DNA of 33,804 nt, taken from positions 1,314,780 through 1,348,583 of the forward strand of contig VHZZ01000002.1 of the NCBI GenBank assembly GCA_009801015.1, read 5' to 3'. The position numbers and the translations under genes are program-made. Positions 11,002 through 24,086 of the stretch are shown piece after piece (position 1 is the stretch's first letter; each line of letters begins with the position of its first letter). The notes under the pieces were generated by a model, which did not search any database, had not been told where the DNA came from, and worked only from the letters and a program-made list of their open reading frames with translations. The DNA comes from Silene noctiflora (lineage: Eukaryota > Streptophyta > Magnoliopsida > Caryophyllales > Caryophyllaceae).

Positions 11002-12050
11002 AAAGGTTCTACATAGATTCTGGTATGAGGGGTCGTCTTACAGGAGTTGTTATCACATGCGCCCGAGACACAATACCGCACAAAGGGACAAGCTTGTTCT
11101 CGTGTAGATTTCGTCAACCCTATCTAATTTAGCAATTACCTATGATATAGATTGGATTTGAGAGATACCATCGGAGGGGTTAGTAGGGAATGTTTAAGTG
11201 AATGTTAGCTCCATTTTGTGAATGAATTAATGATTTATTGCACTCATCTGGCGGTCTCATAACGTAATATACAAAGACGCGATGGGCTCATAGTATATTG
11301 GCATGGTCCATTCTAATAGTTTTTTTTTGGTTGAAGGACGAGTAAGAAAAAAACAGGGGGGAGTTTGTGGAAGCCTCCAAATCTTTAATAATGTTAAACA
11401 AAAAGAAGGATATTGAGTGAGTTGAGCGTGTTATTAAAGATTTGGAGGCCTCCACAAACTTTGTTCCCACTAAGTAAAGTTATTCCCCTAGGATTAAGAC
11501 TTAAGAGTCCCACCATAATTAAATTTTATTTACAATGTACTGTATATGAACTTATGTACTGTATATGAACTTAGTCATCCCCACCCAAATATATTCCCAT
11601 ATCTCTGCATTAATACTCAGTTGAGTAGGATTTCTAAGCATTAATAAATCTCAAATTGAAGTAGTTGACAACTTGGTGCACTTTTGAACCAAATTTCATA
11701 CTTTTGATCTCGGTATTGATATGAATACCAAAGTCAAATTACTCTATAAAAAAAATGGGCAAAGTCAAATGAGCATCACCCTTAAATTAAATTGTCATTA
11801 TCAGAAGTAAATAGAGTCGCCTCACATCTCTTTCTTTTGGAAGAAAATCAAACCCAGTCAGACGAAATCCTCAACTTCTTTTTGTGTTTGGTCTAGGATC
11901 CTTTATTATTTATTATTTGTTATTTACTTCCTTTAATTTGACTTGCTTTCTGGGTCGTCGGCATTTGTTATTGATAAATAATCATGTGTTACAATTCAAT
12001 TTCTCCCAACTTTTTCAATCATCTTATATTCCAAAATTCCCCCTGCCAAA
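11002..12050. other. spacer before trehalase
   Basis: No gene is visible. It holds the foldback repeat at 11362-11460 and a 19-bp tandem duplication (ATGTACTGTATATGAACTT at 11535 and 11554). The trehalase promoter must lie in its last few hundred bases, but no convincing TATA box is evident. Confidence 0.6.
11362..11460. repeat. foldback repeat with 30-bp arms
   Basis: Arms at 11362-11391 and 11431-11460 are reverse complements over 30 bases with one mismatch, around a 39-base spacer. It could be a tiny foldback transposon or an RNA hairpin. It lies about 360 bp after the preceding gene's stop and 590 bp before trehalase. No flanking target duplication was found. Confidence 0.9.
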
Positions 12051-15000
12051 ATGCCCAACTTGTTGTATATTAAATTATTTAGTGTTTCAATAAATTTGAT
12101 GTTTTCATTACTATCATTTTTAAGTTTGGGTGTGAATGTGATGGCACATACAACAGTATGCAGTGCTGTGAATAACGATTCTAGTATAGTTGCTGCAACA
12201 ACCCCTCTCATATCATTCCTTGAGAAAATTCAAGAAACTGCTCTTAACACCTTTGGACCCACCAACTTTGATCCTAAGCTTTACATTGATTTCTCCCTGA
12301 AATCCAGTCTGTCCGTCACGGAGGAAGCATTTGCAAAGCTTTCAAGGAGCCATAACGGGACCGTATCTGCAGCGGAATTTGACAGGTTTGTGGAGGAGTA
12401 CTTGAATGGAGCAGGGAGTGATTTGGTGTATGCTGAGCCGGTGGATTTTGTAAGGGAGCCACATGGGTTTCTAACGAAGGTGAAGAATACAGAGGTACGA
12501 GAATGGGCTTTGGAAGTTCATGGGTTATGGAAGAATTTGAGTAGAAAGGTGTCTCAAGGGGTGAAAGAGGAGCCTCAAATGCATACGCTGCTACCACTGC
12601 CTCAGCCATGCGTCATTCCTGGTTCCAGATTCAGGGAGGTTTACTACTGGGATTCTTATTGGGTCATCAGGTTTTCTTTACTTTGCTTCTTTTCTCCAGT
12701 ACCTCTTTTTCATCGCCCTCTTTGTTTCTTCTTGTCTACTTTCAATTTAGGAACTTTCTCTTTGTTTCTTCTTGTCTACTTTCAATTTAGGAACTTTCTC
12801 TTTGTTTCTTCTTGTCTACTTTCAATTTAGGAACTTTGAGATATAAGCATAGGAAACCTTATGATCATGAAGTTGTCATCGCATTTTAGTGAGGATCAGT
12901 TTAAAGACCATCTCTGTTTGCTCAACTTTGCAAATTCTCATGTACAGATGACATACTTTATTCCCATCTCATGTATAATAAACTACTTATGTGGAGGTCT
13001 TCTTGTCTACTTTAATGTTTATGTTCTAATCAAGATTGACTAACTTGTTACACTGCTCCTAACTTTGAATGTTTACTTCTCTAGCGACACGCTTTTCACC
13101 TAAACCTTACGTTTGTTTTAAGGGATCCATCATTATCAAAAACATGATGTAACTTCATCTAGAAATAAGTCTTTGTCAATTTTCAGTTTCATTAATTTGA
13201 CCTTATACATAAACAATGTACTGCATTGAAAAATGTCGTCTTTTTGTTACTTGTTCAACACTTTTACCAAGTGAGTCCCTAAGAAAACTTTGTGGGTCTG
13301 ATTTTCGTAATTTAATCCTGCATCTAGCACAGATTCGTCAAGGGATAAGTGTATTGTGTCTTGCGCAAACATTGAACTTCATGCCTAAAATATGACGCAA
13401 GTATAATTGGACTAGTCTCTATTTGACTGTGTAACAAACTGTCAAGTGAGTGGCCCATTGCTTTAGAAACAGCATAAAGGTTTTCTCATCTTTGTGCAGG
13501 GGCTTACTCGCCAGTAAAATGCACGAGACTGCAAAAGCCATTGTAACTAACCTCATTTATTTTGTCGAAAAGTATGGCTTTGTACTTAATGGTGCCAGAT
13601 CGTATTACACAAATCGAAGGTAATGCTTTATATACTGTACTTGGCTTTTCATATCATTTCTAAGTCCGTCTGAACAGTTATCCTGGAAAGTGATTAATGC
13701 AACTGTAAGATTTTTTAGTGATTGAAAGTTTCTGTAGTCTTTTTGGTTCTACTGCCTTTCTCCATATCTCAAAGTTACTTCTCCAGAAGATTTATACTAC
13801 TGTCATATTGAATACATTTAATTTGTATCCAATGAAGGCTGTGTGTTTGTTTGTTGATCATTCATTCATCATATTGCCTTGTTAATTGACCTTCTCCCTA
13901 CAACAGCGTGAAGGAGTTGATGTTTACACAACTTTACTCGTCAAAGAGAATTTTCTGTTAGACCATTTATTTCAAAGTTTTGGACTCACCTGAGTTACTC
14001 AAATTTGATTTCAGGTGTTGAATTTTGGTGCATGTCTTGAGTGTTGTACTCGTCTAATCACAGTTATAGATTCAGTTGCTGAATACTTGATTTTAGAGGA
14101 CTGCAACTTGAAAACTTGTCAGTTTGTTGTATTGCAAAGTCTAGTAGCCTTCATTCATGTTGGATTGTTGGAAGACATCTTAAATGGTTAAGCACCTAAC
14201 TATCTAAGTTGCCTCTTTTTGTTGGTGGACAGTCAACCTCCTCTTTTGAGTTCAATGGTATATGAGATTTACCAAAGAACAGGCGACATGAGTCTGGTTA
14301 AGAGGGCTCTTCCAGCGCTGATCAAGGAGCACGAGTTTTGGAATTCAGGTGTCTTAACTTGCCTATTTGTGCACTCTTGGAACTGCTTCTCAGCATTTTA
14401 GTTCATGGTCCATTTTTTTGATCCCTTACTATGCTGTATCTGAAATTCAAATTTCAATGTTGTTTTAGGAATACATAAGGTGACAATTCTTGATTCGAAA
14501 GGAGGCAGTCACGTTTTGAGTAGATACTATGCCATGTGGAATAAACCAAGACCAGAATCTTACACTACTGTATGTTCACATTCCATATTGACCTAGAGGA
14601 ATAGATGTGACCTCTACAATGCAAACACGCATTTTAGTATGACAATTTTCCTCTTTTTGGCAGGATAAGGAAACAGCTTCCAAATTGACTAATGAGGCCG
14701 AGAAAGAGATTCTTTACCGAGAGGTTGCTTCAACTGCTGAATCTGGATGGGATTTTAGCACAAGATGGATGAGGTTATATATTGTTGTGGTTAGGTTAAA
14801 TGGATCAAATACATGTTCCCACAAATTTTGAATCTGTTGTCTGTTGCGTCACGTGATGGAATGAATCTTAACTGGAATTTTTATGATTGTAGTACTGTAT
14901 TATTTAGCAAACTCCATACAGCAGAACATGATATTCTTTTGTTTTCACTATCTCAATTTTATGCCTGAGTTTTATTTGATTTGATTGACCTATGGACATA

Positions 15001-16736
15001 AGATGCGATGAATTGAGTGTGCCTGTTGCAGAAACGCTTCTGATCTTACAACATTGGCTACAACAAACATTATACCAGTGGATTTAAATGCATACATACT
15101 CAAGGTATGTTTTATAAATCAAGATTAATTCAAGGTGGTGTCTCTTAAGACTCTTATATATGTGATGAAAGATTGAAAGTCACTGTGTTTTATTCATGTT
15201 AGATGGAGCTTGATATCACCTTCCTTGCAAAAGTTGCTGGAGAAACTACTGTTGTTAAAAAGTTCACAGAAGCTTCACGATCAAGAGAGAAAGCATTCAA
15301 ATCTATCTTTTGGAACGAAAGTTTGAGCCAATGGCTTGACTGCTGGGTCAATTACAGTGTAACATGCAAGGTGAGATATACTTCAGTTGTTGGGTAAATT
15401 CATAAATCATATAGTCATGGACAAGTTTGTAATTGAGGATATATTTGTTGAACTCGCAGGGACATCAAACAGGGAAAGCTTGGCACCAGAACCAGAACGT
15501 ATTTGCTTCCAACTTCATTCCCTTGTGGATAAAACCATTTGATTCAGGTTTTAACTTTGCTTCTTCATGTTATGCATTTTCTAGCTCTCTCCGAATTTCA
15601 GGTCTCTGAGACTGCTTGTTATTCCTCTGGTTTCAGCAAGTAGACACCAGAAAACTTTTCTAACTTGTTCGAGAAGTAAAGAAATTAATAAAACTTTGCA
15701 TTTGTTTTCTTACAAAAATAGTGATGTTTTCAACAAGTTGAAATGCATAACTATTGATGTTTTCATCATATGGAAAATGGTGTAACTATGGAGTATACTT
15801 CAGTAACCTCTAGCTTAGCCAAACATCTGTCATCCATTTGAAAATTTGCTATGACAATAAGTTTGGGATGGAGCCATGGAGAGGTAGGTATGTATGAAGT
15901 ATGAACTTATGTGTGAATGATACTAATTTTTCCATGGAGCCATCTTGACTGGTAGCTATCATGGAGTTTCACAACTGTAGCTTTAGACTTTGTGGACAAT
16001 CCATATCAGATGATGAACGCATTGTTCAGCCATCATTCTTAGAATCATAGATACATTCTGACTCTGATATTGCATGTATTATGAAGTTGACATGGCAGAG
16101 AAGGTGATGAAAAGCCTCAAGGCATCAGGCTTGGTTCATGCTGCTGGTATTGCCACTTCTTTGACGAACTCAGGACAACAATGGTTAATAACCTTCTTTT
16201 ACTCTTCCGATTTCCTCTGCAAAAATTCGGCTTTTTTTTGGTTAACATATTCTTGTTTTGCAACGATTCTTATGAAAATAACAAACATGCATAAACAGGG
16301 ATTATCCAAATGGATGGGCCCCAATGCAACACCTTATAATAGAAGCCCTGGCAAAATCAGGATCGAAAGAGGCATGGTTGATGGCAGAAGATCTAGCAGT
16401 GAGGTGGATCAGGACTAATTATGCGTCCTACAAGCAAACAGGAGAAATGCATGAGAAGTACGATGTGGAAAAGTGTGGAGAATATGGGGGTGGTGGTGAA
16501 TACATACCCCAGGTAGGTATTACTTTATTGCACATATAAATCAGGAGTTGAGGCTACTGAGATCTATCTTGTGATTCAGGGCGCTGCAAAACTCCTGCTG
16601 TGTGCAACTTCTTGTTTAGAACCTAATGTGCATTTGTTCAAACCTGCAGACTGGTTTTGGCTGGACAAATGGAGTAGTGTTGGCGCTGTTGGAAGAGTTT
16701 GGATGGCCTGAAGACAGGAAACTTGACTGTCAGTGA
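12051..16736 (+). CDS. TRE1: trehalase (alpha,alpha-trehalase, GH37), 11 exons
   Basis: It hydrolyses trehalose to two glucose molecules and keeps plant trehalose low. Exons: 12051-12670, 13500-13619, 14233-14348, 14469-14569, 14664-14773, 15032-15104, 15203-15370, 15460-15547, 16087-16183, 16299-16512, 16650-16736; about 597 aa, near the family norm. A hydrophobic stretch near residues 16-33 (after the Met at 12051) is a signal peptide or membrane anchor, as in plant trehalases. Trehalase signature 1 is IPGSRFREVYYWDSYW (about 189-204), and signature 2 is QWDYPNGWAP (about 497-506). Family knowledge places the acid Asp in ESGWDFSTRW (here about Asp349) and the base Glu in GGGGEY (about Glu565); both are present. 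Exon 9's start is the least sure: an acceptor at 16099 would also stay in frame and drop four residues. Intron 1 carries three 40-bp tandem repeats. Confidence 0.94.
12718..12837 (+). repeat. three 40-bp tandem repeats in trehalase intron 1
   Basis: Identical 40-base units start at 12718, 12758 and 12798. Each contains a pyrimidine-rich run followed by TTTCAATTTAGGA, which looks like a 3' splice acceptor. The real acceptor, judged by coding frame and conservation, is at 13499, so these are decoys or cryptic sites. Confidence 0.95.
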
Positions 16737-16788
16737 TTAAGCAAACGCTTGAAGCTTGACGAATTTGTATCAATTAATTGGTGATTGA

Positions 16789-16794
16789 AATAAA
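16789..16794 (+). terminator. candidate poly(A) signal of trehalase
   Basis: An AATAAA hexamer 53 bases after the trehalase stop codon is a plausible near-upstream polyadenylation element. Plant signals are loose, so this is only a candidate. Confidence 0.4.
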
Positions 16795-19600
16795 TATGGT
16801 TCATGCTAAAGGAGGACAAATTACAACCTGAGTATATTCCAGATCAGTATTACTAACTTTCCAACTCCGTATATGATATATCATCGTCCTCCAGACGTTT
16901 GTATATCTATCGGGATATTTAATAAATTTTTACTTGTTTTCCTTTCATTCTTGGTTTCTATAATTTTTTGCAAGAGTGATTTTTATAATGCTGATAATGA
17001 TCCTGAATTGCTGACAATAATCATTAACTGTGCAGCTGTGCTCCTATGCCAGCATCACTAATATTGCATATAGGGAGGGGGACTAGGGGCTACGGAAAAT
17101 TCTCATTTAAGATGTGTATACCCTTCTTACACATAAGACGAGTCGAATATGCTCGTGTGGGAAAAATATGACCAATACTTTAAACTTTTAAGGAAGACTA
17201 CTAGACTAGGTGGTTAGTTAGATAGTTAGATATATGAAAGAAATCAAAGGCTGTGACATATGCAAATCAAAATGAAAGAGCAACGAGATTTGCATAGGGC
17301 ATCAAACAAGTAATTGAACATCGTCCTACATTCCTGCTACTTAAACTAAGTATGAAAATCAGATTCGCGGCATCTAGTTACATCACTAATTAGTCTATTA
17401 TTAGCGCACTAATAACTGTAACTAATCTGCATTTGAAAAATGTATAAAGCTATTCCTTGAATTGAATATTTGAATGCAGTATTTGGAGATGGAGGTGATT
17501 ATCCAACTCAAATTGGCACTAAAACTTAATAATTAAGTGGGTTAAAAACAGAGAGCATGAATAGAACCCTGTTAAGACTACAATAATTATTCCAACCCTC
17601 CAAGCTTAGTGGAGTCAGTTTATGATAACTCTATTATTATAAACATTCATGTCAACATCTAAACCAAATGCTCCAAAACTTTGAAGATTTGAGATCAACC
17701 AATAGGCATTACAATATGAAGGTATTTGGTGATTATATGATGACACCCTAACATATGCAAAATTTCCATATCTCTGTAATAGCGATGCTTTGTATTGAAT
17801 TGATTGAGAAATGGATTGTTATCAAGTGGATGGATGGTTAATTGGTTATCTACATACATTATTAGTCGTTGATTGATTGATAAATAGGTAAATTAGTTTG
17901 CATGTGACTTTGCATTATCACCCAATTAGTCTAATAATTAACTTATGAATTTATTGGTTTATTAGTCTGTATGTAGCATGCATGATGCATATGTAGGCTT
18001 GGCTCATACGATTAAATAAATAACAGTCTCTGAGTCAATGCTTGAACAAACCATGTCGTCTTCATCCAATTTGCAGGAATATTCCCACTTAATTAGTTAA
18101 TTACGCGCTCTCAAAAGTTACGTGCATTTTAATATATAAAATTAATTTATAAACTGATGTATATTTGTAAGGGTTACATAAATTTTGGAAAACAATATAT
18201 TTAATATACAAAATTAATTTGAAAATAATAATAATAATAATATCCTTTGATATTATAGATAAGTTAATTAAATTAATGTCATGTATAATAAATTGATAAT
18301 TCATGTTATATTAATTCCCCATGTCACATTAATTTGTCATGTCCCCTTATTTTAGGTATTCTTTTAAGCAGATTGTATAGATATACACCTGTTTTTCCCT
18401 AAAAAAAATAAAGAGTAGTATTATCCTTGTGAAATCATTTGAATGCAACAACTGTCGGAATTCTAAGCCTTGAGGGAGTGTGTTATCCAAATGAGTGTCT
18501 CGGTGGTTAGATCGGGTTTTTTACTAAACTATTAAAACCACGATTTGTAATGCCTTGAAAGCATAAATTGCTTGATTGTTTATTAAATTTCGTATTGCTT
18601 TACCGAATTCTCTTAATATTTGACAGAGCTAAACTCAAACTTTTTGTAAAGTTCTTATTTTATCATGTCATATTTTTTCAAAAATTAAATACTTTTTGTC
18701 ACAATAAATAAACTTTAACTTTAAATAAAGTTTTTCAAAGGGACTCATAATTAATTTGGTATATCTACTATTTTTCTTGTTTTTCTAGGAAGAACTCTCA
18801 ATTGGACAAATTTTTGTGGAGGTTCTTATTTATAACTCCAATACAAGACAATTCTATTGCAATTGTTCCATACTTATATAGTCCAAAATTGGCCAATGTA
18901 ATTAGTGAATAATAATGAAAAATGATTGACCTAAGAACTTTAACTATTCTCAAAAGTAAGATTTTTGAAAGTTTTGAGGCCGAAGAATTGAGCAGAGCCC
19001 AAATGAGAGGCGTCAAGTGCAATCCCACTCAACAATTGTAAGGTTGAAAGCTTGAAGCTCAGCATAGTCGTATTTAAAATGCATCTACTTACCTCGTCTT
19101 GTGTGCCTCTTCAATCTTGCTCAAATTTTCCAACTAACCCCTTAGAAATGTGGTAGTCACACTACTAAATCTTGTTTAGGAATATATGAGAGTCACCCGC
19201 TCCCCAATTAATATTCTAGGTTTCCCAAACGTATACTTGAGTTTGATATACAGAAAAAGGGAGGAAAGATTAAATAAATGTGATTATGATACATAAATTA
19301 AACTAATGTAGAAGCCTAGTTGACAAAATTAAAGAATGGGGGGTAAGAAAAGGAAAATTGTTGGTTAGTTGGAGCAGAAAAGGTGTATGTCTATATAATA
19401 TATGTATGTATAATAATGTACCTATGTGTGTCACCAAATATGAGATTAGATTAGTAGTTAATAAAATATGTAAATAATTAATTAAGTAGTAGATGAATCA
19501 AATGACAAATCTGTAATCTCTTGTGTCACTAATTTAGATTCCCTGATAGCAGCCAGTCAAGGCTAATTTTAATTTTAAATTGGAGCATTACATATTTTTA

Positions 19601-19710
19601 TATATAAAAAAGCCTTGTATTCTACTTTCCCAATCTCACATATTCCATCTCTTTTTCATCATCGTTATCTTTTTCTTTCTCTTTCTCCATTTTCTTCTTC
19701 TTCTCCATCA
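19601..19710 (+). promoter_or_regulatory. TATA box and CT-rich leader of the TIC32-like gene
   Basis: TATATAAAA at 19601-19609 is a good TATA box. A start of transcription near 19635 would give a leader of about 335 bases. A long CT-rich stretch (about 19648-19710), common in plant 5' leaders, follows it. This inference rests on position and motif only. Confidence 0.6.
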
Positions 19711-19971
19711 ATTGTTTGAGCACAAGTAAATACATCAATACCAATTAGCATGCACACAGTTTCTGACAAACTAAAGCCCCTTATTAATTAATTAGCTTGC
19801 TCGTTCATCTATAGCCACGCACACTAGTGCAGTAATAGAGTGTACGTAGCAGCCTTAATTACCTACGTCGACTATTCATTCAGGCGTAATAACTACTTCC
19901 TTCTCTTCTACTGGAACAACAAACCAACCGAGTAGGCAGTAGCTAGTTGGATTAAAAAAATCAAGTCCAAG

Positions 19972-22677
19972 ATGTTTGAATCCCTCAAATACTTGATCGG
20001 CTCAGCTGGCCCAAGCGGCTTCGGCTCCAAGTCCACCGCCGAGGATGTCACCCACAACTCTCCTCATCTCCGCTCTCTCACTGTCATCATCACTGGTACC
20101 CTACCTTCCTTGCCTTTTTTCATTTATTCTTCTTTTTCATTCCCGGCCCATTTATTCTCCTTTTTTCATTCCCGGACCATACTTGAAATACTTAAGACTA
20201 CCTTTTTTTCTACTAGTCATTAATTAATTAATTACTGTAAATACGAGTAAAAGGCATGCAATATTTATATAACCACTTGCTTTCATCATTATAATTTAAG
20301 CCTTTTAAGGACGGAGATGCTACAAAAATCAATCATGTGGTAATGATTAACTCTTAAGATATCACGCGTATGTGTGTGTAAATTTTGTTGTTATATGGAA
20401 TTTAATTCTATCTTTTGTGGTCCAAATTTAAAAAAAAAAAAAAAAAAGGTGCGACGTCCGGGATCGGAGAAGAAACGGCTAGGGTGCTTGCAAAGCGTGG
20501 GGCTAGGCTCATACTCCCGGCTCGGAGCTACAAGGCGGCTGAGGAAACCAAGGCTCGCATATTAGCCGAGTGTCCCCACGCTCAGGTGGTCGTCATGCCA
20601 CTTGATCTCAGCTCCCTCTCTTCCGTTAGGAACTTTGTCCGGGAGTTTGAGTCTCTCAATTTGCCACTCAACCTACTCATGTACTTGTTTTGCTCCATCA
20701 TTTTTTACTTATCCATCCTACTGTATGTATACTCCGTATTAATTAACTTTTCTAACCTGGCCTTTTTTATTTTTTAATGCGTGTATGTACCGATAGAAAT
20801 AACGCGGGCAAGTTTTCGCATGGGCATGGAATCTCTGAGGATGGCATCGAAATGACCTTCGCCACTAATTATCTTGGTAACAATAATAAGTTAATTATTA
20901 AAGATTTGAATTATTGATTATTTAGCCTTTGAAAGTTCGAGCTAACACGCGATAATAATAATATGCATATGATGATGATAATCAGGTCATTTTATGTTGA
21001 CGAAACTGTTAATAAAGAAGATGGCGGAAACGGCGGAGATGACGGGAGTTCAAGGGAGAATAGTGAACGTGTCTTCAAGCATTCACACTTGGTTTACGGG
21101 AGATATGATGGACTACCTTGACCTCATCACTAAATCAAAAACGTACGTATGTACCATCCATCCATATATATATATATATATATATGACTACTGCTGCGCA
21201 TGCTCTCTTTAATTTGTGGAGTATTTAATTAAGAATTAAGATCCAGGCCACTAATAATTACTACGAGTAGTCGTCCGTTATAACTAACTAAAATGGAGTA
21301 ATCAAGTTGGGCGGGTTTGCAAACTTTGCATGTGCATTGTACCAATTCAAGTCTACCAACTTATTTGACTATGAATTAATTAGTTAGAGTTAATTAATTA
21401 AAAAATGAGTCTATACTCTAGTGGAAAGGAATACTAGGAGGGAGAAACATTAAATGAAGGAATAAATAAGGGTTTGAAAATGTAAGGGTTATTGATCATG
21501 CTGAACTCAACTGTATTGTCTCGTCAATTTTAATTTATGTGTTCTGCTTCTGCAATCTGCACCTTGGCCTTTCAGTGAATACGATGCTACACGTGCGTAC
21601 GCTCTCTCTAAACTTGCCAACGTTCTGCACACCAAACACCTTGCTCTCAGACTCCAAGTATGTTCATGATGCTATCATCATCTTCCTCTTCCATGCATCT
21701 GATCACTATTTCCTCTCTAGCTATATAGTATCACTTTGTTTTTTGTATGTAGCTTTTGTTTCATCAAACTAACCCACTAAACTATTATGGAAAATGAATT
21801 AAAATAATGGCAGGAAATGAAGGCAAATGTAACGGTGAATTGTGTCCATCCTGGAATTGTTAGGACCAGACTCACTAGAGACAGAGAGGGCATTATCACA
21901 GGTCACTTTCTTCATTAATAATCTACCTTTTTATTTGGTCACTAGTGCTTCAAGCCTTCAACCTACATAACCTACTTCAAACGTCTATTTTATCATCCTC
22001 AAAATTACTTACTGATAGCTCCCAGTGCCGTTAAAGTAAGATAAGTTTTAGTTACGATATACCAAATTACTTTATCCGATCCCTCGTTTAATTGTGCGTC
22101 ATTAATTTCTCAAAATAGACGTACAAGCGCAATATATAGTTCTTAACTTTGTCATTTACAATTTGTTAGAATAGTTATTTTCATATGATCGGTCACTTTC
22201 AAAAGTAATGTTGTGTAAGCAAAGTTAAATTGGGACAATTGTAAAGGTGGTGGACTAATTAATTAGGGAAGTACTCCGTATATGATTGAGTAGCGTATTG
22301 AAGTCTACCAAATACGGAGTAGATGTGTACTTAATGCAATGCTTTTGTATTGTACTTGCAGATTTGGTCTTCTTTTTGGCCTCAAAACTCTTGAAAACTA
22401 TTCCTCAGGTAGCTGCTTTTAGCTTTATCGTCTATTATTTTCCTATATAATAATTTGCTTTTGGTCTAATATTAAAGTATCTAACTTTGAAATGGTGCAG
22501 GCAGCAGCAACGACGTGTTACGTGGCTACACATCCCAGATTAAGAGATGTATCAGGAAAATACTTTGCAGACTGTAACGAAGCCATTCCTTCCAAAATGG
22601 GATCAAACTCCCAACAAGCCCATAAACTATGGATTGCCTCTGAAATTATTGCTTCCTCCCAAAATCCTCTAAATTAG
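19972..22677 (+). CDS. TIC32: TIC32-like short-chain dehydrogenase/reductase, 8 exons
   Basis: This is an NADP(H)-dependent short-chain dehydrogenase of the group containing TIC32, a chloroplast inner-envelope protein that may sense redox state for protein import. Exons: 19972-20095, 20449-20680, 20797-20876, 20986-21142, 21576-21657, 21814-21901, 22362-22408, 22501-22677; about 328 aa (TIC32 types are around 320). Motifs: N-terminal KYLIGSAGPSGFGSKSTAED typical of this group, nucleotide-binding TGATSGIG (about 41-48), NNAG (120-123), the catalytic Ser in NVSSSIH (about 176), and YALSK with Tyr206 and Lys210. All are intact. The first intron's acceptor (20447-20448) follows 18 A residues instead of a pyrimidine tract. 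Plants carry several close paralogues, so it could be a TIC32 paralogue with another role and location. Confidence 0.93.
21163..21185. repeat. (AT)n microsatellite in intron 4
   Basis: A pure AT dinucleotide run lies in intron 4 of the TIC32-like gene, shortly after the donor site. It is likely to vary in length between individuals. Confidence 0.9.
22272..22321. repeat. 50-bp inverted pair TACTCCGTA...TACGGAGTA in intron 6
   Basis: TACTCCGTA (22272-22280) and its exact reverse complement (22313-22321) bracket 32 bases in intron 6 of the TIC32-like gene. This could be a very short transposon relic. Confidence 0.7.
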
Positions 22678-23253
22678 TTTTAAGACTTTTAAGTTAGGCT
22701 ATACAGCTTCTTAGGTAGGAGTGTAGCACTAATATATAAAAAACTATACTGTAATATATATATACATAGATTTCAAATCCGGGTTATATGGAGTAGTATT
22801 AGTCAAGTATAATCTCATAGCAATATATTATTATTATCTATGTGTGTAATTTTGTTGGGTTTTGTTCTAATAGAATTTATAACTTGTCCCTTCTCTACTT
22901 TCGGGCTACCATTATTTTTTATAGAGCTAATTAACAATTACTCCCACCAACATATCACTTTTATGGCATAAAGTCACACTTTAAGTATGATCGCTGTCCG
23001 GATGAGCAACTAGAATACGAGCAAAAAGACTGAAGAAGGCGAAAGAAGGTTTGTACGTAATGCTAGACCCGACTTTCAGCTTGACCAGCAGTTCAACTTG
23101 CACATATTTTGGTTTTATAATTAATAAAATGATGTAGATATTGTACTCCTCCATCTCAATATCGTGCCCTTTTGTATGTGTTAATTTTGACATTTCTACA
23201 AAGATTTTGTTTTCCATTTGTGCATACTTTTTACAATCCCTTAGCCTTATTTC
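22678..23253. other. spacer after the TIC32-like gene
   Basis: It holds the 3' UTR and about 500 bases with no gene. A start like a Stowaway end (TACTCCTCCATCTC) occurs at about 23144 without a clear partner. The stretch ends at ATTTC (23249-23253), which is the proposed left target duplication of the LTR element. Confidence 0.5.
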
Positions 23254-23478
23254 TGATAAGCTTCACAAGGAGGGAAATGATGTTCATAAAAGAGAGTTGT
23301 TATTAATTCAAATTGTTGTCTTCACAGATACAATATGATCGATCGATATATATAATAATCTTACTACCCAAAACTAAACCTAGAATATCTTAATAATGGA
23401 AACAATATATCAAAATATTGATATTATTCCCTAACAATGATATATTATTCTCTATTATTATATGTCTATATCCTGACA
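23254..23478 (-). repeat. 3' LTR-like copy
   Basis: Reading the minus strand, it begins TGTCAGGATA and ends TTATCA. It shares most of 23298-23478 with the interrupted right-hand copy, with small indels. The adjoining purine-rich tract (minus strand, about 23479-23493) supports the LTR reading. Confidence 0.6.
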
Positions 23479-24086
23479 TCCTCTCAAACTCACGATAATT
23501 TATACAAATTCCCATGATTTTGCACACTTAAACGTAGAAAGAAGAAAAATTCAATTTATTCGGTTTTTGTCGGAGGGGTACGTCGAAGTTTTCGAACCCG
23601 TCAAAATTCAAACGAAACGAGAACATTGATTTCCACAATTTTTCGAACGTGACAAAAATCATCAATTGGAAGAGAACACCATTCTTTTCGAACTACCTCT
23701 TCAAAATTCAATATATTTCAACCCGTACGGGAACGTCCCATATTGTCGAACAAGTTGAGGTTTTCATTGTCAAGAAAGTCGCAATTTTTCGAACTTGACC
23801 AAAGTATCATCAAACGGAAAAGAAGGTCATCCTTTTTAAACTCTTCAAAATAAATTTCATCAAAAGAAAAATACCCATCAAATTGATGGAGATTAAAAAC
23901 CACTCTCACTCAGATGTCTTGACCATCTGATCTCAAAAACAAAACTCTCGATTTGAGAAAGGAAAAGGATGGACAATGGTTGGTAAGACCAAGCAATCAT
24001 CATCCAAATGTAGGCGATATAACTATTACGAAAATAATGAACAAAAACTCTTACAGAACATGGAGAAGATTTTGTCGTGGCGTGAA

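Larger units (their letters stand above)
16737..19971. other. 3.2-kb spacer between trehalase and TIC32-like gene
   Basis: No gene, RNA gene or clear transposon is visible. It starts with the trehalase 3' UTR and ends with the TIC32-like gene's promoter. It is AT-rich and holds an (AAT)n run near 18221-18241 and an imperfect 22-bp direct repeat (around 18128 and 18199). A near-match to the TACTCCGTA motif lies at 16863. Confidence 0.6.

Noticed and set aside
12718-12837. CRISPR-like regularly spaced array
   Set aside because: The units abut with no unique spacers and lie in a plant intron. They are simple tandem repeats.
16873-17061. 62-codon frame after trehalase
   Set aside because: No homology pattern is recognisable, the sequence is AT-rich, and it begins just after the trehalase 3' UTR. 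It is a chance frame.
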